NCBI GenBank assembly: GCA_945862065.1
Contig: CAMAWT010000012.1
Coordinates: 1 to 64,000 of the forward strand
Direction of reading: 5' to 3'
Origin: Flavobacterium psychrophilum
Lineage (GTDB): Bacteria > Bacteroidota > Bacteroidia > Flavobacteriales > Flavobacteriaceae
DNA: 64,000 bases
This document shows positions 16,166 through 25,150 of this stretch, piece after piece; positions within the stretch are counted from its first letter, which is position 1; the number at the start of each line of letters is the position of its first letter. The notes beneath the pieces were generated by a model. The model made no database searches. It worked only from the letters and a program-made list of their open reading frames with translations, and was not told the origin of the DNA. The position numbers were made by a program, and so were the translations under genes.

Positions 16166-17899
16166 TTAATTTACTTTTATTAAATTTCCGTCTTTGTCTT
16201 TTACAATTTTACCGTTTGGATAGGTCGTGTTTTTGGTTCTTTTTACAATTTCAGTACCTTCAATTACTATTGTTTCTGTTTGAATTGAATCAGATATTCC
16301 TTCTAAAACTTCTGTCAAAACATCATCGTGCTCATTTTCATAATCAGGACAATTTAAGCATTTTACTTGAGTATCGAATACTTTGTATAAATAATCATCT
16401 GAAGAATAATGCAAGTTGAAAAAATCATCCTCCGATTCGTCAAAACTTTCAACTGAACCGTCTGGTTTAAACATAGTTCCATTTGGCAAATACAAATACA
16501 ATTCCACCTTTTGGTTTCTCCATTTTGTTGCCACATCTGATAACAAATAATTATTCAAAATCAACTTATTTCCTACTATTTGATAGGCATATTTGATTCT
16601 TTCTGCAGTTTCTTTTGCGTCTTTTAATGAACCACCACGAGCCAATCGTTCGATTTGTATGTAGGGCAACGGTTCGTCAGTTTTCATGATCTCAATCGAA
16701 ACTTCATTCGAATAGATTACTTCTTTGCCTGTTTCGTCGGTTTTTAATTTAAAATCTTCTCTGTGATTCACGTTTTTAGAATACAAATCGTTGTTTTTAA
16801 ATTGAATAAATAAAGTGTCATTAGGTTGCAATGCAATCGTTTCTTTTTGAACTGATTTTCCGTCAAATGCAAATTGAGATAGTTTGTTTACAGCTAAAGT
16901 AATTCCAATTCCTAAACAGATAATCCACAAAGCAAGTAAGGTGTATTTTACGGAGTTTCCAATAGTTTTAAACGATTGATTGATTAATTTTAAACCCAAT
17001 AACAGCAGAAAGAAAAACGGAATCCCAAACACAAAAAACAATAAAATTCCTTGTACCCACAGCGGTGTATCTAAACCAATGGGAGTTCTGATGTAATTAA
17101 AAACAACATTTTCTGGCATGGATGATGAAAAAGCCAAAAAAACAGCACAAATTGTAAATCCGAGTAAAGATAATGACGAAATAATAACCATGAAAAGCCC
17201 AATAATTTTTGCAAAAGCATTCAAAACGGTTTCTATCAATTCACGCAATTTCTCTCCAAAACTTGTTGCACCATTTCGCACTTTTGGACCAAATTCATCG
17301 TTCACATTTTTAAATTTGTTGGCAACCGAATCAAATTCTTCTCGAACTTTTTTTTCGATATTCGAAATAGTTACAGGAGCACCAGTCATTTCTAACTTTT
17401 CAGTTGTTGTAACAGCTGCTGGCATCGCAATCCAAAGTACAATATAAGCAATAAAGCCTGTTCCAAAACCAAAAAATAAAATCAGAAACAGCACTTTAAT
17501 AACTACTGAATCTACCCCAAAATAATGTCCCAATCCAGCGCAAACACCACCTATACTAGCTTTGTCTTTATCACGATACAATTTTCTACGATTGGATACA
17601 CTTGCCGAAAATTGTGGCGTTCCACTTCCCTCTTCATCAATTCGGTAATCTTCTGGCTGACCCATTATCACTATAACTTCTTCGATATCTTTGTTATTTA
17701 CAATATGTTTGTCGGTAGCTTGCTTGGCTTGCAATAATTCTGCAACACGCATTTCAATATCTTTCATAATTTCCTCTGTACCCGACGAGTTAGAAAGTGA
17801 TCGCTTTACTGCATCAAAATAACGCACTAACTTTTGGTATGCATCTTCGTCAATATGGAAGAAAAAACCACCTATATTACTGTTTACTGTTTTATTCAT
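16166..17899 (-). CDS. PspC-domain membrane protein
   Basis: 577 residues. The N-terminal ~90-residue cytoplasmic part contains a DIEMRVAELL helix. A PspC domain follows at ~104-162 (KLYRDKDKASIGGVCAGLGHYF, then a membrane segment). Three further hydrophobic segments lie at ~225-340 and a ~230-residue beta-rich C-terminal domain ends in TYPNGKIVKDKDGN. PspC domains act in membrane-stress sensing in other bacteria. It sits between padR (4-bp gap) and the GIN lipoprotein (1-bp gap). A PadR-controlled envelope module is inferred. Confidence 0.85.
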   Translation of the reverse strand: MNKTVNSNIGGFFFHIDEDAYQKLVRYFDAVKRSLSNSSGTEEIMKDIEMRVAELLQAKQATDKHIVNNKDIEEVIVIMGQPEDYRIDEEGSGTPQFSASVSNRRKLYRDKDKASIGGVCAGLGHYFGVDSVVIKVLFLILFFGFGTGFIAYIVLWIAMPAAVTTTEKLEMTGAPVTISNIEKKVREEFDSVANKFKNVNDEFGPKVRNGATSFGEKLRELIETVLNAFAKIIGLFMVIISSLSLLGFTICAVFLAFSSSMPENVVFNYIRTPIGLDTPLWVQGILLFFVFGIPFFFLLLLGLKLINQSFKTIGNSVKYTLLALWIICLGIGITLAVNKLSQFAFDGKSVQKETIALQPNDTLFIQFKNNDLYSKNVNHREDFKLKTDETGKEVIYSNEVSIEIMKTDEPLPYIQIERLARGGSLKDAKETAERIKYAYQIVGNKLILNNYLLSDVATKWRNQKVELYLYLPNGTMFKPDGSVESFDESEDDFFNLHYSSDDYLYKVFDTQVKCLNCPDYENEHDDVLTEVLEGISDSIQTETIVIEGTEIVKRTKNTTYPNGKIVKDKDGNLIKVN

Positions 17900-17903
17900 C
17901 GTC

Positions 17904-18233
17904 TTAGTTTTTATTAGTTATTATGTTTACGGCATCAGATAATTCTATCCAAGTAGCACTTAATTCGTTCAAAAAAGTCTGTCCCAAATCGGTCAAACCA
18001 TAATATTTTCTGGGTGGTCCAGAAGTCGATTCTTCCCAACGATAATTGAGCAAACCATCATTTTTCAGTCGGGTCAATAACGGATACACCGTGCCCTCAA
18101 CTACCAGTAATTTGGCATTTTTTAGCGTGTCTAATATTTCAGAAGTGTAGGCATCCTTCTCTTTCAAAACCGAGAGAATGCAAAACTCCAAAACACCTTT
18201 CCGCATTTGTGCCTTTGTGTTTTCAATATTCAT
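17904..18233 (-). CDS. PadR family transcriptional regulator
   Basis: 109 residues: a winged helix-turn-helix of the PadR type (FCILSVLKEKDAYTSEILDTL, EGTVYPLLTRLKNDGLL, GPPRKYYGLTDLG) and a short C-terminal dimerisation helix. First gene of a tight operon with pspC and the GIN lipoprotein. In many such operons the regulator represses its own promoter; that is assumed here. Confidence 0.9.
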   Translation of the reverse strand: MNIENTKAQMRKGVLEFCILSVLKEKDAYTSEILDTLKNAKLLVVEGTVYPLLTRLKNDGLLNYRWEESTSGPPRKYYGLTDLGQTFLNELSATWIELSDAVNIITNKN

Positions 18234-18303
18234 TTGTACTTTTTTTAATTATTATCGAAAGGCCATTTTAAAATTACTATTTATAGACCATTAATTTCTT
18301 ATG

Positions 18304-18311
18304 CAAAGATA
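18304..18311 (-). promoter_or_regulatory. -7 promoter element of the padR operon
   Basis: TATCTTTG on the minus strand, 71 nt upstream of the padR ATG. No matching -33 TTTG at normal spacing. Confidence 0.5.
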
Positions 18312-18370
18312 CTACCATTAAACAGTATTATGCTTTACAAAGTAATAAATTTTAACATTTAATTAACTTT

Positions 18371-18515
18371 TAGAGCGCCTTTTATGGCTTTCCGCTATAG
18401 CCTTTGGTCAACGGGCTTTATTTATATGCCTTTGCAAGAGCTCCTGGCGTCGCTTTGCAAAGGCACTAAATAATAGCCCGTTTTCCCGCAGGGCTGCCGC
18501 TTCAATCCATGGCGC
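18371..18515 (-). repeat. Interspersed hairpin repeat, copy B (long stem)
   Basis: Minus strand: head GGATTGAAGCGGCAGCCC, long inner stem with TGCCTTTGCAA pairing to TTGCAAAGGCA and ACGGGCT to AGCCCGT, then GGCTATAGCGGAAAGCC. Short inverted ends (GGCGC/GCGCC). It lies between divergent padR and DUF4442. Confidence 0.7.
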
Positions 18516-18546
18516 GGTATATCTTAAACAGACAAATAATTTTCAG

Positions 18547-18576
18547 TTGCACATTTTGAATTTCTTTATATCTTTA
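18547..18576 (+). promoter_or_regulatory. Promoter of the DUF4442 gene
   Basis: TTG (18547-18549), 19 nt, TATCTTTA (18569-18576). The predicted start leaves a leader of only ~5 nt before the ATG at 18587, or ~14 nt before the alternative at 18596. Confidence 0.6.
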
Positions 18577-18586
18577 CAAAAAAAGA

Positions 18587-19045
18587 ATGCAATCTATGTT
18601 AACTTCCAGCAAACTCAACACGTTCCTGTTTTTCAAATTACCGTCCGCCTTTTGGTGTGGCGTGCGCGTAAAGTCAATAGACAAAACCTCATGCATAGTA
18701 ACTGTAAAACATCGATGGATAAACCAAAACCCATTTAACTCCATGTATTTTGCCGTACAAGGAATGGCAGCCGAATTATCTACAGGTGCTTTGGTAATTT
18801 CAAAAATAAAAGAAAGTAAAAAAAATATTTCCATGTTGGTAGCCAACAACAAATCAAATTTTTCCAAAAAAGCTACAGGCGTGATTTCATTTACTTGTTT
18901 AGACGGACATCTTATAGAACATGCAATCAAACAAACAATTGAAACCGGTGATGGTCAAACGTTTTGGATGAAATCAATTGGAACCAATCAAAAAGGCGAA
19001 CAAGTATCTGAAATGGATTTTGAATGGAGCATTCGAATTAAGTAA
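18587..19045 (+). CDS. DUF4442 hotdog-fold protein (putative thioesterase-like)
   Basis: 152 residues matching DUF4442: LPSAFWCGVRV, then HRWINQNPFNSMYFAVQGMAAELSTG, the conserved N-P-F-x-S-x-Y-F-A-x-x-x-M-A-A-E core of this hotdog-fold family. These proteins resemble acyl-CoA thioesterases, but activity has not been generally shown. The start is ambiguous between MQSMLTSS (18587) and MLTSSKLN (18596). Upstream is a promoter, downstream a GIN gene on the same strand. Confidence 0.8.
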   Translation: MQSMLTSSKLNTFLFFKLPSAFWCGVRVKSIDKTSCIVTVKHRWINQNPFNSMYFAVQGMAAELSTGALVISKIKESKKNISMLVANNKSNFSKKATGVISFTCLDGHLIEHAIKQTIETGDGQTFWMKSIGTNQKGEQVSEMDFEWSIRIK

Positions 19046-19105
19046 AAATATAATTATAAAAATGTTAAAAAAAGAAGGTAAAAAATCATCAAACAAACAA
19101 TTTTT

Positions 19106-19113
19106 TATCTTTG
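19106..19113 (+). promoter_or_regulatory. -7 promoter element of the second GIN gene
   Basis: TATCTTTG, perfect -7 box, 22 nt before the ATG. No clear -33 partner. Confidence 0.55.
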
Positions 19114-19135
19114 TTACTAAAATAAATTAAAAAAA

Positions 19136-19972
19136 ATGAAAAAAGTACTGCTCATTGTTACCTTATTAATTGCCACAAATATCACTTTTGCACAAAAAAA
19201 AGAAAAGATAAAAGGGTCCAAAATTGTTACGATTGAAAAAAAGAAAATTGAAAATTTTAATGCTCTTGAAGTATCAGACGAGTTAGAAATTACCCTCACT
19301 AAAGGAACTGAATGTGGACTTGAAATTGAAGCCGACGATAACTTACACGAGGCTATTGCGATTGAAATTGTGAATGGAACCGCAAAAATTTCAACCACAA
19401 AAGAAATCAGCAGCGCCAAAAAAGTGACTATCCGAATTACCTATACAGATAGTTTTAATTCGGTTACATCCAAAAACGAAAGTTCCATCGTTGCCTTATC
19501 CGAAATTGACCTTGCTACCATTGAATTTAAAACTTTCGATAATTCAAAATTATTTTTAAATGCAAAGGTTGGGAGTTTTAAACTTCAAATGAATGACAAA
19601 TCCTATGCTGAAATCAATTTAAAATCTGACGAGTCCACTATTTCATTAAGCAAAAGTGCCAAATTAAAAGCACTGATCGCCTCCATATCTCTTTCTATAG
19701 ACATGTATCAAAAAACATCAGCTACTGTGGAAGGTGATACTGAAAAATTAAAACTGAGATTGGATAACAATGCGAATTTTATTGGAAATAACTTAACGAC
19801 TAAAGAAGCTGAAATTACTACAGAAAGTTACACTAATGCTTCCATAAATGCTACAACCAATCTGAAAATAGCCGCCGCAGGAAAATCGGAAATTGTAATT
19901 TATGGGGAGCCAAAAATTGAAGTCGAGAAGTTTAGTGACAGTGCCACATTACTAAAAAAGCCTACCAAATAA
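19136..19972 (+). CDS. GIN-domain (DUF2807) secreted protein
   Basis: 278 residues with a cleavable signal peptide (MKKVLLIVTLLIATNITFAQ). The mature protein carries the same domain as the lipoprotein at 15424 (EKKKIENFNALEVSDELEI, LEIEADDNLHEAI, IVNGTAKISTTKE), then long beta-helix-like strands. It differs in lacking a lipobox Cys, so it is probably periplasmic or exported. It has its own promoter and terminator. Function unknown. Confidence 0.8.
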   Translation: MKKVLLIVTLLIATNITFAQKKEKIKGSKIVTIEKKKIENFNALEVSDELEITLTKGTECGLEIEADDNLHEAIAIEIVNGTAKISTTKEISSAKKVTIRITYTDSFNSVTSKNESSIVALSEIDLATIEFKTFDNSKLFLNAKVGSFKLQMNDKSYAEINLKSDESTISLSKSAKLKALIASISLSIDMYQKTSATVEGDTEKLKLRLDNNANFIGNNLTTKEAEITTESYTNASINATTNLKIAAAGKSEIVIYGEPKIEVEKFSDSATLLKKPTK

Positions 19973-19977
19973 TTCAA

Positions 19978-20010
19978 AAAAAAGTCTCTTCAAATTGAAG
20001 AGACTTTTTT
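19978..20010 (+). terminator. Terminator after the second GIN gene
   Basis: Near-perfect palindrome AAAAAAGTCTCTTCAA / TTGAAGAGACTTTTTT. It also abuts the 3' end of the tRNA-Pro gene on the other strand and may serve both. Confidence 0.85.
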
Positions 20011-20012
20011 AG

Positions 20013-20087
20013 TCGGGGTGGCAGGATTCGAACCTGCGGCCTCCTGCTCCCAAAGCAGGCGCGATAACCGGGCTACGCTACACCCCG
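20013..20087 (-). tRNA. tRNA-Pro (anticodon UGG)
   Basis: 75-nt cloverleaf on the minus strand: acceptor CGGGGTG / CACCCCG with discriminator A, anticodon stem CCTGC / GCAGG with loop TTTGGGA (anticodon TGG), and T-loop GGTTCGAATCC. No CCA is encoded. Confidence 0.95.
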
Positions 20088-20205
20088 AATTCACAGAATT
20101 AACTGTCAAATGCGGTTGCAAATATACTCGAATTATTCGTTATAAAAAAATATTTACTTTATAAATTTGATTTATTATAGAATCACAAATAACAATCCGA
20201 AAAGG

Positions 20206-20235
20206 TTTGCTGTTTTATTTAAAAACTTACCTTTG
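20206..20235 (+). promoter_or_regulatory. Promoter of trxB
   Basis: TTTG (20206-20209), 18 nt, TACCTTTG (20228-20235). It overlaps the most upstream possible ATG (20207), which is therefore not the start. Confidence 0.8.
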
Positions 20236-20257
20236 CAATTCATTAAAAAAAAAGAAT

Positions 20258-21205
20258 ATGTCAACTACTATTGAACAAGTTAAATGCTTAATTATAGGTT
20301 CGGGTCCAGCAGGTTATACTGCGGCAATATATGCAGCAAGAGCTAATATGTATCCGGTTTTGTACCAAGGTACACAACCAGGTGGTCAATTAACAACCAC
20401 CAATGAAGTTGAAAATTTTCCTGGATATCCAGACGGAGTGACGGGTCCTGAAATGATGGTGCAACTTCAAGCGCAAGCACAACGATTCGGGTCTGACATC
20501 CGCGATGGATGGGCTACTAAAGTAGATTTTTCTGGAGATATTCATAAAGTATGGATCAATGACGAAAAAGAATTGCATTGTGAAACGGTTATTATTTCGA
20601 CAGGTGCTTCTGCAAAGTATTTAGGTCTTCCATCAGAACAACATTATCTAAAAACGGGAGGTGGCGTATCTGCTTGTGCCGTTTGTGATGGTTTTTTCTA
20701 TAGAAATCAAGAAGTAATCATAGTTGGAGCTGGAGATTCTGCTTGTGAAGAAGCGCATTATTTATCAAAAATGTGCAAAAAAGTAACGATGTTGGTTCGA
20801 AGTGAACAATTTAGAGCTTCTAAAATTATGGAAGCCCGTGTAAGAAAAACCGAGAATATCGAAATTTTATTAAACACTGAAACCGACGAAGTGCTTGGTG
20901 ACGGACAAGTAGTTACAGGCGTTCGCATCAAAAACAGAACCAGTGGTGAAACGCAAGAAATACCAGCAACCGGATTTTTTGTAGCCATCGGGCACGAACC
21001 AAACACAGGTATTTTTAAAGATTATTTAGAATTGGATGAAACAGGTTATATTCTTGCAACTCCAGGTACATCTAAAACAAAAGTAGCAGGAGTTTTTGTA
21101 GCAGGAGATGCTGCCGACCACGTTTATAGACAAGCAATTACCGCTGCGGGAACAGGATGTATGGCGGCATTAGATGCCGAACGTTACTTAGCTGCTAAAG
21201 AGTAA
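20258..21205 (+). CDS. trxB: Thioredoxin-disulfide reductase
   Basis: 315 residues from MSTTIEQ. FAD-binding GSGPAGY at 14-20, redox pair CAVC at Cys140/Cys143, NADPH-binding GAGDSACEEA at ~157-166 and C-terminal FAD motif VFVAGDAADHVYRQAITAAG. The enzyme reduces thioredoxin with NADPH in the cytoplasm. The frame extends upstream to 20207, but the promoter covers that ATG. Monocistronic. Confidence 0.97.
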   Translation: MSTTIEQVKCLIIGSGPAGYTAAIYAARANMYPVLYQGTQPGGQLTTTNEVENFPGYPDGVTGPEMMVQLQAQAQRFGSDIRDGWATKVDFSGDIHKVWINDEKELHCETVIISTGASAKYLGLPSEQHYLKTGGGVSACAVCDGFFYRNQEVIIVGAGDSACEEAHYLSKMCKKVTMLVRSEQFRASKIMEARVRKTENIEILLNTETDEVLGDGQVVTGVRIKNRTSGETQEIPATGFFVAIGHEPNTGIFKDYLELDETGYILATPGTSKTKVAGVFVAGDAADHVYRQAITAAGTGCMAALDAERYLAAKE

Positions 21206-21220
21206 TTTTTTCTTTTCATA

Positions 21221-21250
21221 AAAAAACCGAAACATTTGTTTCGGTTTTTT
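21221..21250. terminator. Bidirectional terminator between trxB and rho
   Basis: AAAAAACCGAAAC (21221-21233) and GTTTCGGTTTTTT (21238-21250) form a 13-bp stem with a 4-nt loop, between convergent trxB and rho. Confidence 0.9.
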
Positions 21251-21272
21251 TTAACTTTAAAATTTATTATTT

Positions 21273-23129
21273 CTATTCATTCATAGAAATTAAAAATTCA
21301 TCGTTATTTCTAGTCTTTTTGATTTTGTCATTAATGGTACTCATTGATTCTACCGGGTTCATATCGGCTAGAAATTTTCTCAAAATCCACATACGTTGCA
21401 ACGTCTTCTCATCCAATAATAAATCATCACGGCGTGTACTAGACGATGTTAAATCAATAGCTGGGAAAATTCGACGATTGGCAATTTTTCTATCCAATTG
21501 TAATTCCATATTACCTGTACCTTTAAATTCTTCGAAGATAACCTCATCCATTTTAGACCCTGTTTCTGTCAATGCAGTTGCAATAATACTTAATGAACCA
21601 CCATTTTCAACATTTCTGGCAGCACCAAAAAATCGTTTCGGCTTTTGTAGCGCGTTGGCATCTACTCCCCCACTCAACACTTTTCCAGATGCGGGTTGAA
21701 CGGTATTGTAGGCTCTTGCCAAACGTGTAATGGAATCCAATAAAATTACCACATCGTGGCCACATTCTACCAATCTTTTTGATTTTTCGAGTACGATATT
21801 TGCAATTTTCACGTGTTCTTGCGGCTCACGGTCAAAAGTGGAAGCAATTACTTCGCCACGCACACTTCGTTGCATGTCTGTTACCTCTTCTGGACGCTCG
21901 TCAATCAACAAAACAATCAAATAAACCTCTGGATGATTGGCTGCAATAGCATTGGCAATATCTTTAAGCAACATCGTTTTACCAGTTTTGGGCTGTGCTA
22001 CAATCATACCACGTTGCCCCTTCCCTATTGGTGAAAACAAATCGATGATACGAGTTGAAACAGATGCTTGTTTATCAGCTATTCTAAATTTCTCTTTTGG
22101 AAAAATAGGTGTCAAATGTTCAAATGAAACTCGGTCACGTACCACTTTTGGATCATGTCCATTAATTTTCAAAACCCGCACTAAGGGAAAGAATTTTTCT
22201 CCTTCTTTTGGCGGACGCACCACACCTTTTACGGTATCTCCTGTTTTTAATCCGAATAATCGAATTTGAGAAGTTGATAAATAAATATCATCTGGGGAAG
22301 CTAAATAATTATAATCGGATGATCGTAAAAAACCATATCCATCTGGCATCATTTCTAAAACCCCTTCACTTTCAATAATGCCGTCAAACTCGTAATCTGA
22401 ATCTCTAAAATTATTCGTTTTTTTATTTTTTTGATTTGGATTTGTATTTTGATTTGGGTTCGGAGCCTGACTAAAATTTGGTGGCGGAACCTGATTGAAA
22501 TTTGGTGGCGGACTCAAATTTGGAGGTGGACTCTGAGTTGGTGGCGGACTTTGAGTTGGGAACGGGTAAGGATTTTGAATTGGACTAAAATTCAGATTTT
22601 GAATTGGGTATGGCAATTTATTTTTTAAGTTGGGAATGTGTTTTTGAGTTTTATTCTCCTCACTGTTTTCAGACGGAGCATTTAAATCTGAAATGTCTTC
22701 AACGGGCATTTGTCTTTGAGCATTAGTTACTTCGCCTTGTTCTGAAACTACATCTTGAATTTCTGAAATAGCTGCTTTTCCTTTTTTCTGAAATCGAGTT
22801 GGTTTTGGAGATGCTTGAGTGTCATTTTCCATCAATTCGGGCATTTCTTGAACTTGAGCAGGTGCTTCAGGAGTCGGGATTTCTGCAAATAAATTGGGAT
22901 TGTCGGATTGCTTGCTTTCTATTTTTATTCGAGCTCTTTTTGGTTTTACATCCTCTGTGACTTCCGTTTTAGGTTCAGCAGAATTTTCTTCCGATTTTGC
23001 TTGATGTTCCAAAATATCTTGAATTAAGACTTCTTTTTTAACACCGGCATATTTTATTGTTTTTGCTAATTTAGCAATTTGTTGAAGTTCAGGCAACTTC
23101 ATTCCTTTTAATACAGAAATATCAAACAT
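21273..23129 (-). CDS. rho: Transcription termination factor Rho with long disordered insert
   Basis: 618 residues against ~420 in E. coli. Rho N-terminal helix domain 1-45, then ~200 residues of low complexity (charged to ~150, then Pro/Asn/Gln/Ser-rich ~175-240 with recurring PPPN motifs), an RNA-binding cold-shock-like domain ~253-325 ([16 protein letters not shown]), and the hexameric ATPase with P-loop AQPKTGKT at 378-385, Walker [17 protein letters not shown] and the [14 protein letters not shown] region. Inserts of this kind are known in Bacteroidota Rho. Convergent with trxB. A possible promoter (ATTG-N19-TATTATTG) lies at ~23242-23272, giving a ~100-nt leader. Confidence 0.97.
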   Translation of the reverse strand: MFDISVLKGMKLPELQQIAKLAKTIKYAGVKKEVLIQDILEHQAKSEENSAEPKTEVTEDVKPKRARIKIESKQSDNPNLFAEIPTPEAPAQVQEMPELMENDTQASPKPTRFQKKGKAAISEIQDVVSEQGEVTNAQRQMPVEDISDLNAPSENSEENKTQKHIPNLKNKLPYPIQNLNFSPIQNPYPFPTQSPPPTQSPPPNLSPPPNFNQVPPPNFSQAPNPNQNTNPNQKNKKTNNFRDSDYEFDGIIESEGVLEMMPDGYGFLRSSDYNYLASPDDIYLSTSQIRLFGLKTGDTVKGVVRPPKEGEKFFPLVRVLKINGHDPKVVRDRVSFEHLTPIFPKEKFRIADKQASVSTRIIDLFSPIGKGQRGMIVAQPKTGKTMLLKDIANAIAANHPEVYLIVLLIDERPEEVTDMQRSVRGEVIASTFDREPQEHVKIANIVLEKSKRLVECGHDVVILLDSITRLARAYNTVQPASGKVLSGGVDANALQKPKRFFGAARNVENGGSLSIIATALTETGSKMDEVIFEEFKGTGNMELQLDRKIANRRIFPAIDLTSSSTRRDDLLLDEKTLQRMWILRKFLADMNPVESMSTINDKIKKTRNNDEFLISMNE

Positions 23130-23293
23130 AAAAATTTATTATGATTTATTGGTTTGGATTAGTCTTTGAAAAATTCAAATTGAAACAGTAATTTTAATTA
23201 TAAAAAATCCGTGTTTATGAGGTGGTTACGAATTTATACTGCAATAATACGAAAATTTTTCAATCAAGCAATAGTTTTTACAAAAAGAAGCAT

Positions 23294-23301
23294 TATTTTT
23301 G
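23294..23301 (+). promoter_or_regulatory. -7 promoter element of the DUF4293 gene
   Basis: TATTTTTG, ~20 nt before the chosen ATG at 23321. It excludes the more upstream in-frame ATG at 23222. Confidence 0.6.
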
Positions 23302-23320
23302 CATCCATAATTTATTTAAT

Positions 23321-23737
23321 ATGTTACAAAGAATTCAAACTGTCTATTTAATTATTGTTTTTATTGCAGCTGCAATTTTACCATATATATTTCCGCTTTG
23401 GAAAATAGAAAACATTGAATATAAATTTAATGAAAATAAGGAGATTTTATATGTTATTTTGTTTGGATTAAGTACGGTGCTTACAATCATCAGCATTATT
23501 TCATTCAAAAAAAGACAACAACAATTTGTGTTAAACAGATTGAATATGATATTAAATTTAATTTTATTAGGATTATTTGTTTTTCGTTCACTAAACTTAT
23601 CCGGAGAAGCCCCAGCGGTAACTGAGAAGGGTATTGGGATGTTTCTTCCTATTCTATCTATCGTTATGCTAGTCTTGGCCAACAAGGCTATCAAAAAGGA
23701 CGAAGATCTTGTAAAATCTGTGGATCGATTGAGATAA
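23321..23737 (+). CDS. DUF4293 family membrane protein
   Basis: 138 residues with four predicted membrane helices. It begins MLQRIQTVYLIIVFIAAAIL, the signature start of DUF4293 proteins of Bacteroidota, and ends in a charged cytoplasmic tail (KAIKKDEDLVKSVDRLR). Function unknown. It is divergent from rho, the usual neighbourhood in this family as I recall it. The longer start at 23222 is rejected because a -7 box lies downstream of it. Confidence 0.85.
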   Translation: MLQRIQTVYLIIVFIAAAILPYIFPLWKIENIEYKFNENKEILYVILFGLSTVLTIISIISFKKRQQQFVLNRLNMILNLILLGLFVFRSLNLSGEAPAVTEKGIGMFLPILSIVMLVLANKAIKKDEDLVKSVDRLR

Positions 23738-23765
23738 ACCTATAAACTTAGTTTATTAGTGCGTT

Positions 23766-23796
23766 AAAATCCGAGGCTTTTGTCTCGGATTTTTTA
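23766..23796 (+). terminator. Terminator between DUF4293 and phosphoesterase genes
   Basis: AAAATCCGAG / CTCGGATTTT stem with an 8-nt loop and T-run, between convergent genes. Confidence 0.85.
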
Positions 23797-24288
23797 TTTT
23801 TTTCCAATCTCAACTACCTCCAAATTCTGAATTTTATCCCCTTCAATTTCAAATCGCAACATCGTTCTCACTTGATGAAATCCGTGAATTCCACAAGCAC
23901 CAGGGTTCATGTGTAGCATTTGCAACGATTTATCAAATTGAACTTTTAAAATATGAGAATGACCACAAATAAATAATTTGGGAGGCGAACTTTTTAATGA
24001 TTCTCTTATGGATTGATTGTATTTTCCAGGATACCCCCCAATATGAGTTATCCAAACATCAACCCCTTCACACCAAAATCGATTGTGTAAGGGAAATTCC
24101 ATCCTTGCTTTATCATCGTCAATATTGCCATAAACGGCTCGTAAAGGTTTTCTGGTTTTTATCGAATCAGTCACCTTCAAATCGCCAATATCTCCTGCAT
24201 GCCAAACCTCATCAGACCAATCCACATATTTCAATATGACTTCATCAATATGACTATGGGTGTCCGAAATAAGGAGTATTTTCTTCAA
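23794..24288 (-). CDS. Metallophosphoesterase (YfcE/MJ0936 type)
   Basis: 164 residues with the calcineurin-like metal motifs: SDTHSH at 8-13, HAGDIGD at ~30-36, YGNIDDD at ~53-59, HIGGYPG and GHSHI. Size and motif spacing fit the YfcE/MJ0936 phosphodiesterase family. The natural substrate is not predictable. The gene is convergent with DUF4293 and divergent from truA. Confidence 0.9.
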   Translation of the reverse strand: MKKILLISDTHSHIDEVILKYVDWSDEVWHAGDIGDLKVTDSIKTRKPLRAVYGNIDDDKARMEFPLHNRFWCEGVDVWITHIGGYPGKYNQSIRESLKSSPPKLFICGHSHILKVQFDKSLQMLHMNPGACGIHGFHQVRTMLRFEIEGDKIQNLEVVEIGKK

Positions 24289-24375
24289 AATTTATATTTT
24301 TCTATGACAATATTTGAACACAAAGATACTAAATGAAATTATGAAAACTTTAGACATCAAAATTAAAAACCTTTG

Positions 24376-24383
24376 TACATTTG
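24376..24383 (+). promoter_or_regulatory. -7 promoter element of truA
   Basis: TACATTTG, 13 nt before the ATG at 24397. It overlaps the earlier in-frame ATG at 24373 and rules it out. Confidence 0.65.
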
Positions 24384-24396
24384 CAATTCAAAACCA

Positions 24397-25149
24397 ATGA
24401 ATCAAAAAAGTTTGAGATATTTTTTAGAATTTGCTTATAAAGGAACAAATTATCACGGATGGCAATACCAACCTAATGCAGTTACTGTACAAGAAACATT
24501 GAACATGGCGCTTTCTACTCTTTTAAAATCAGACATTGATTTGGTTGGAGCAGGAAGAACAGACACGGGTGTTCATGCAAAACAAATGTTTGCGCATTTT
24601 GATATCGAAGAAATTATAGATGCATTACCATTTATTTTCAAAGCAAATTCCTTTTTACCGAAAGATATTGCGATACTCAATCTTCATGAAGTTCATCAAG
24701 AAGCACATGCCCGATTTGATGCTACAAAACGCACCTATCATTATCATATTCATCAACATAAAAATGTTTTTGAATCAGATGATTCTTGGTATTACCATCA
24801 AAATCTAGATATTCAAAAGATGAATGAAGCATGTGAATTGCTAATTCAACATACTGATTTTGAATGTTTTTCGAAAGTAAACACTGATGTAAATACTTTT
24901 AATTGTACGATTCAAAAAGCCATTTGGACAAAAAGTTCAGATACGATTGTTTTTGAAATTTCGGCCGATCGTTTTTTGAGAAATATGGTGCGAGCCATTG
25001 TTGGTACGATGATAAATATTGGCATCGGAAAAATTTCGATCATAGATTTTCAACATATAATAGATAGTAAAGACCGTAATAAAGCAGGGTTTTCAGCGCC
25101 TGCACACGGACTTTATTTAACCGAGGTGAAATACCCTTATATAACTTAA
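24397..25149 (+). CDS. truA: tRNA pseudouridine(38-40) synthase TruA
   Basis: 250 residues from MNQKSLRYF. The TruA catalytic block GAGRTDTGVHA (with the nucleophilic Asp) is at ~52-62, DATKRTYHYHI follows, and the C-terminal FLRNMVRAIVGTMINIG and GHGLYL-like PAHGLYL motifs are intact. It converts U38-40 of tRNA anticodon arms to pseudouridine. It is followed after 1 bp by the ABC exporter, with which it is probably co-transcribed. Confidence 0.95.
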   Translation: MNQKSLRYFLEFAYKGTNYHGWQYQPNAVTVQETLNMALSTLLKSDIDLVGAGRTDTGVHAKQMFAHFDIEEIIDALPFIFKANSFLPKDIAILNLHEVHQEAHARFDATKRTYHYHIHQHKNVFESDDSWYYHQNLDIQKMNEACELLIQHTDFECFSKVNTDVNTFNCTIQKAIWTKSSDTIVFEISADRFLRNMVRAIVGTMINIGIGKISIIDFQHIIDSKDRNKAGFSAPAHGLYLTEVKYPYIT

Positions 25150-25150
25150 C

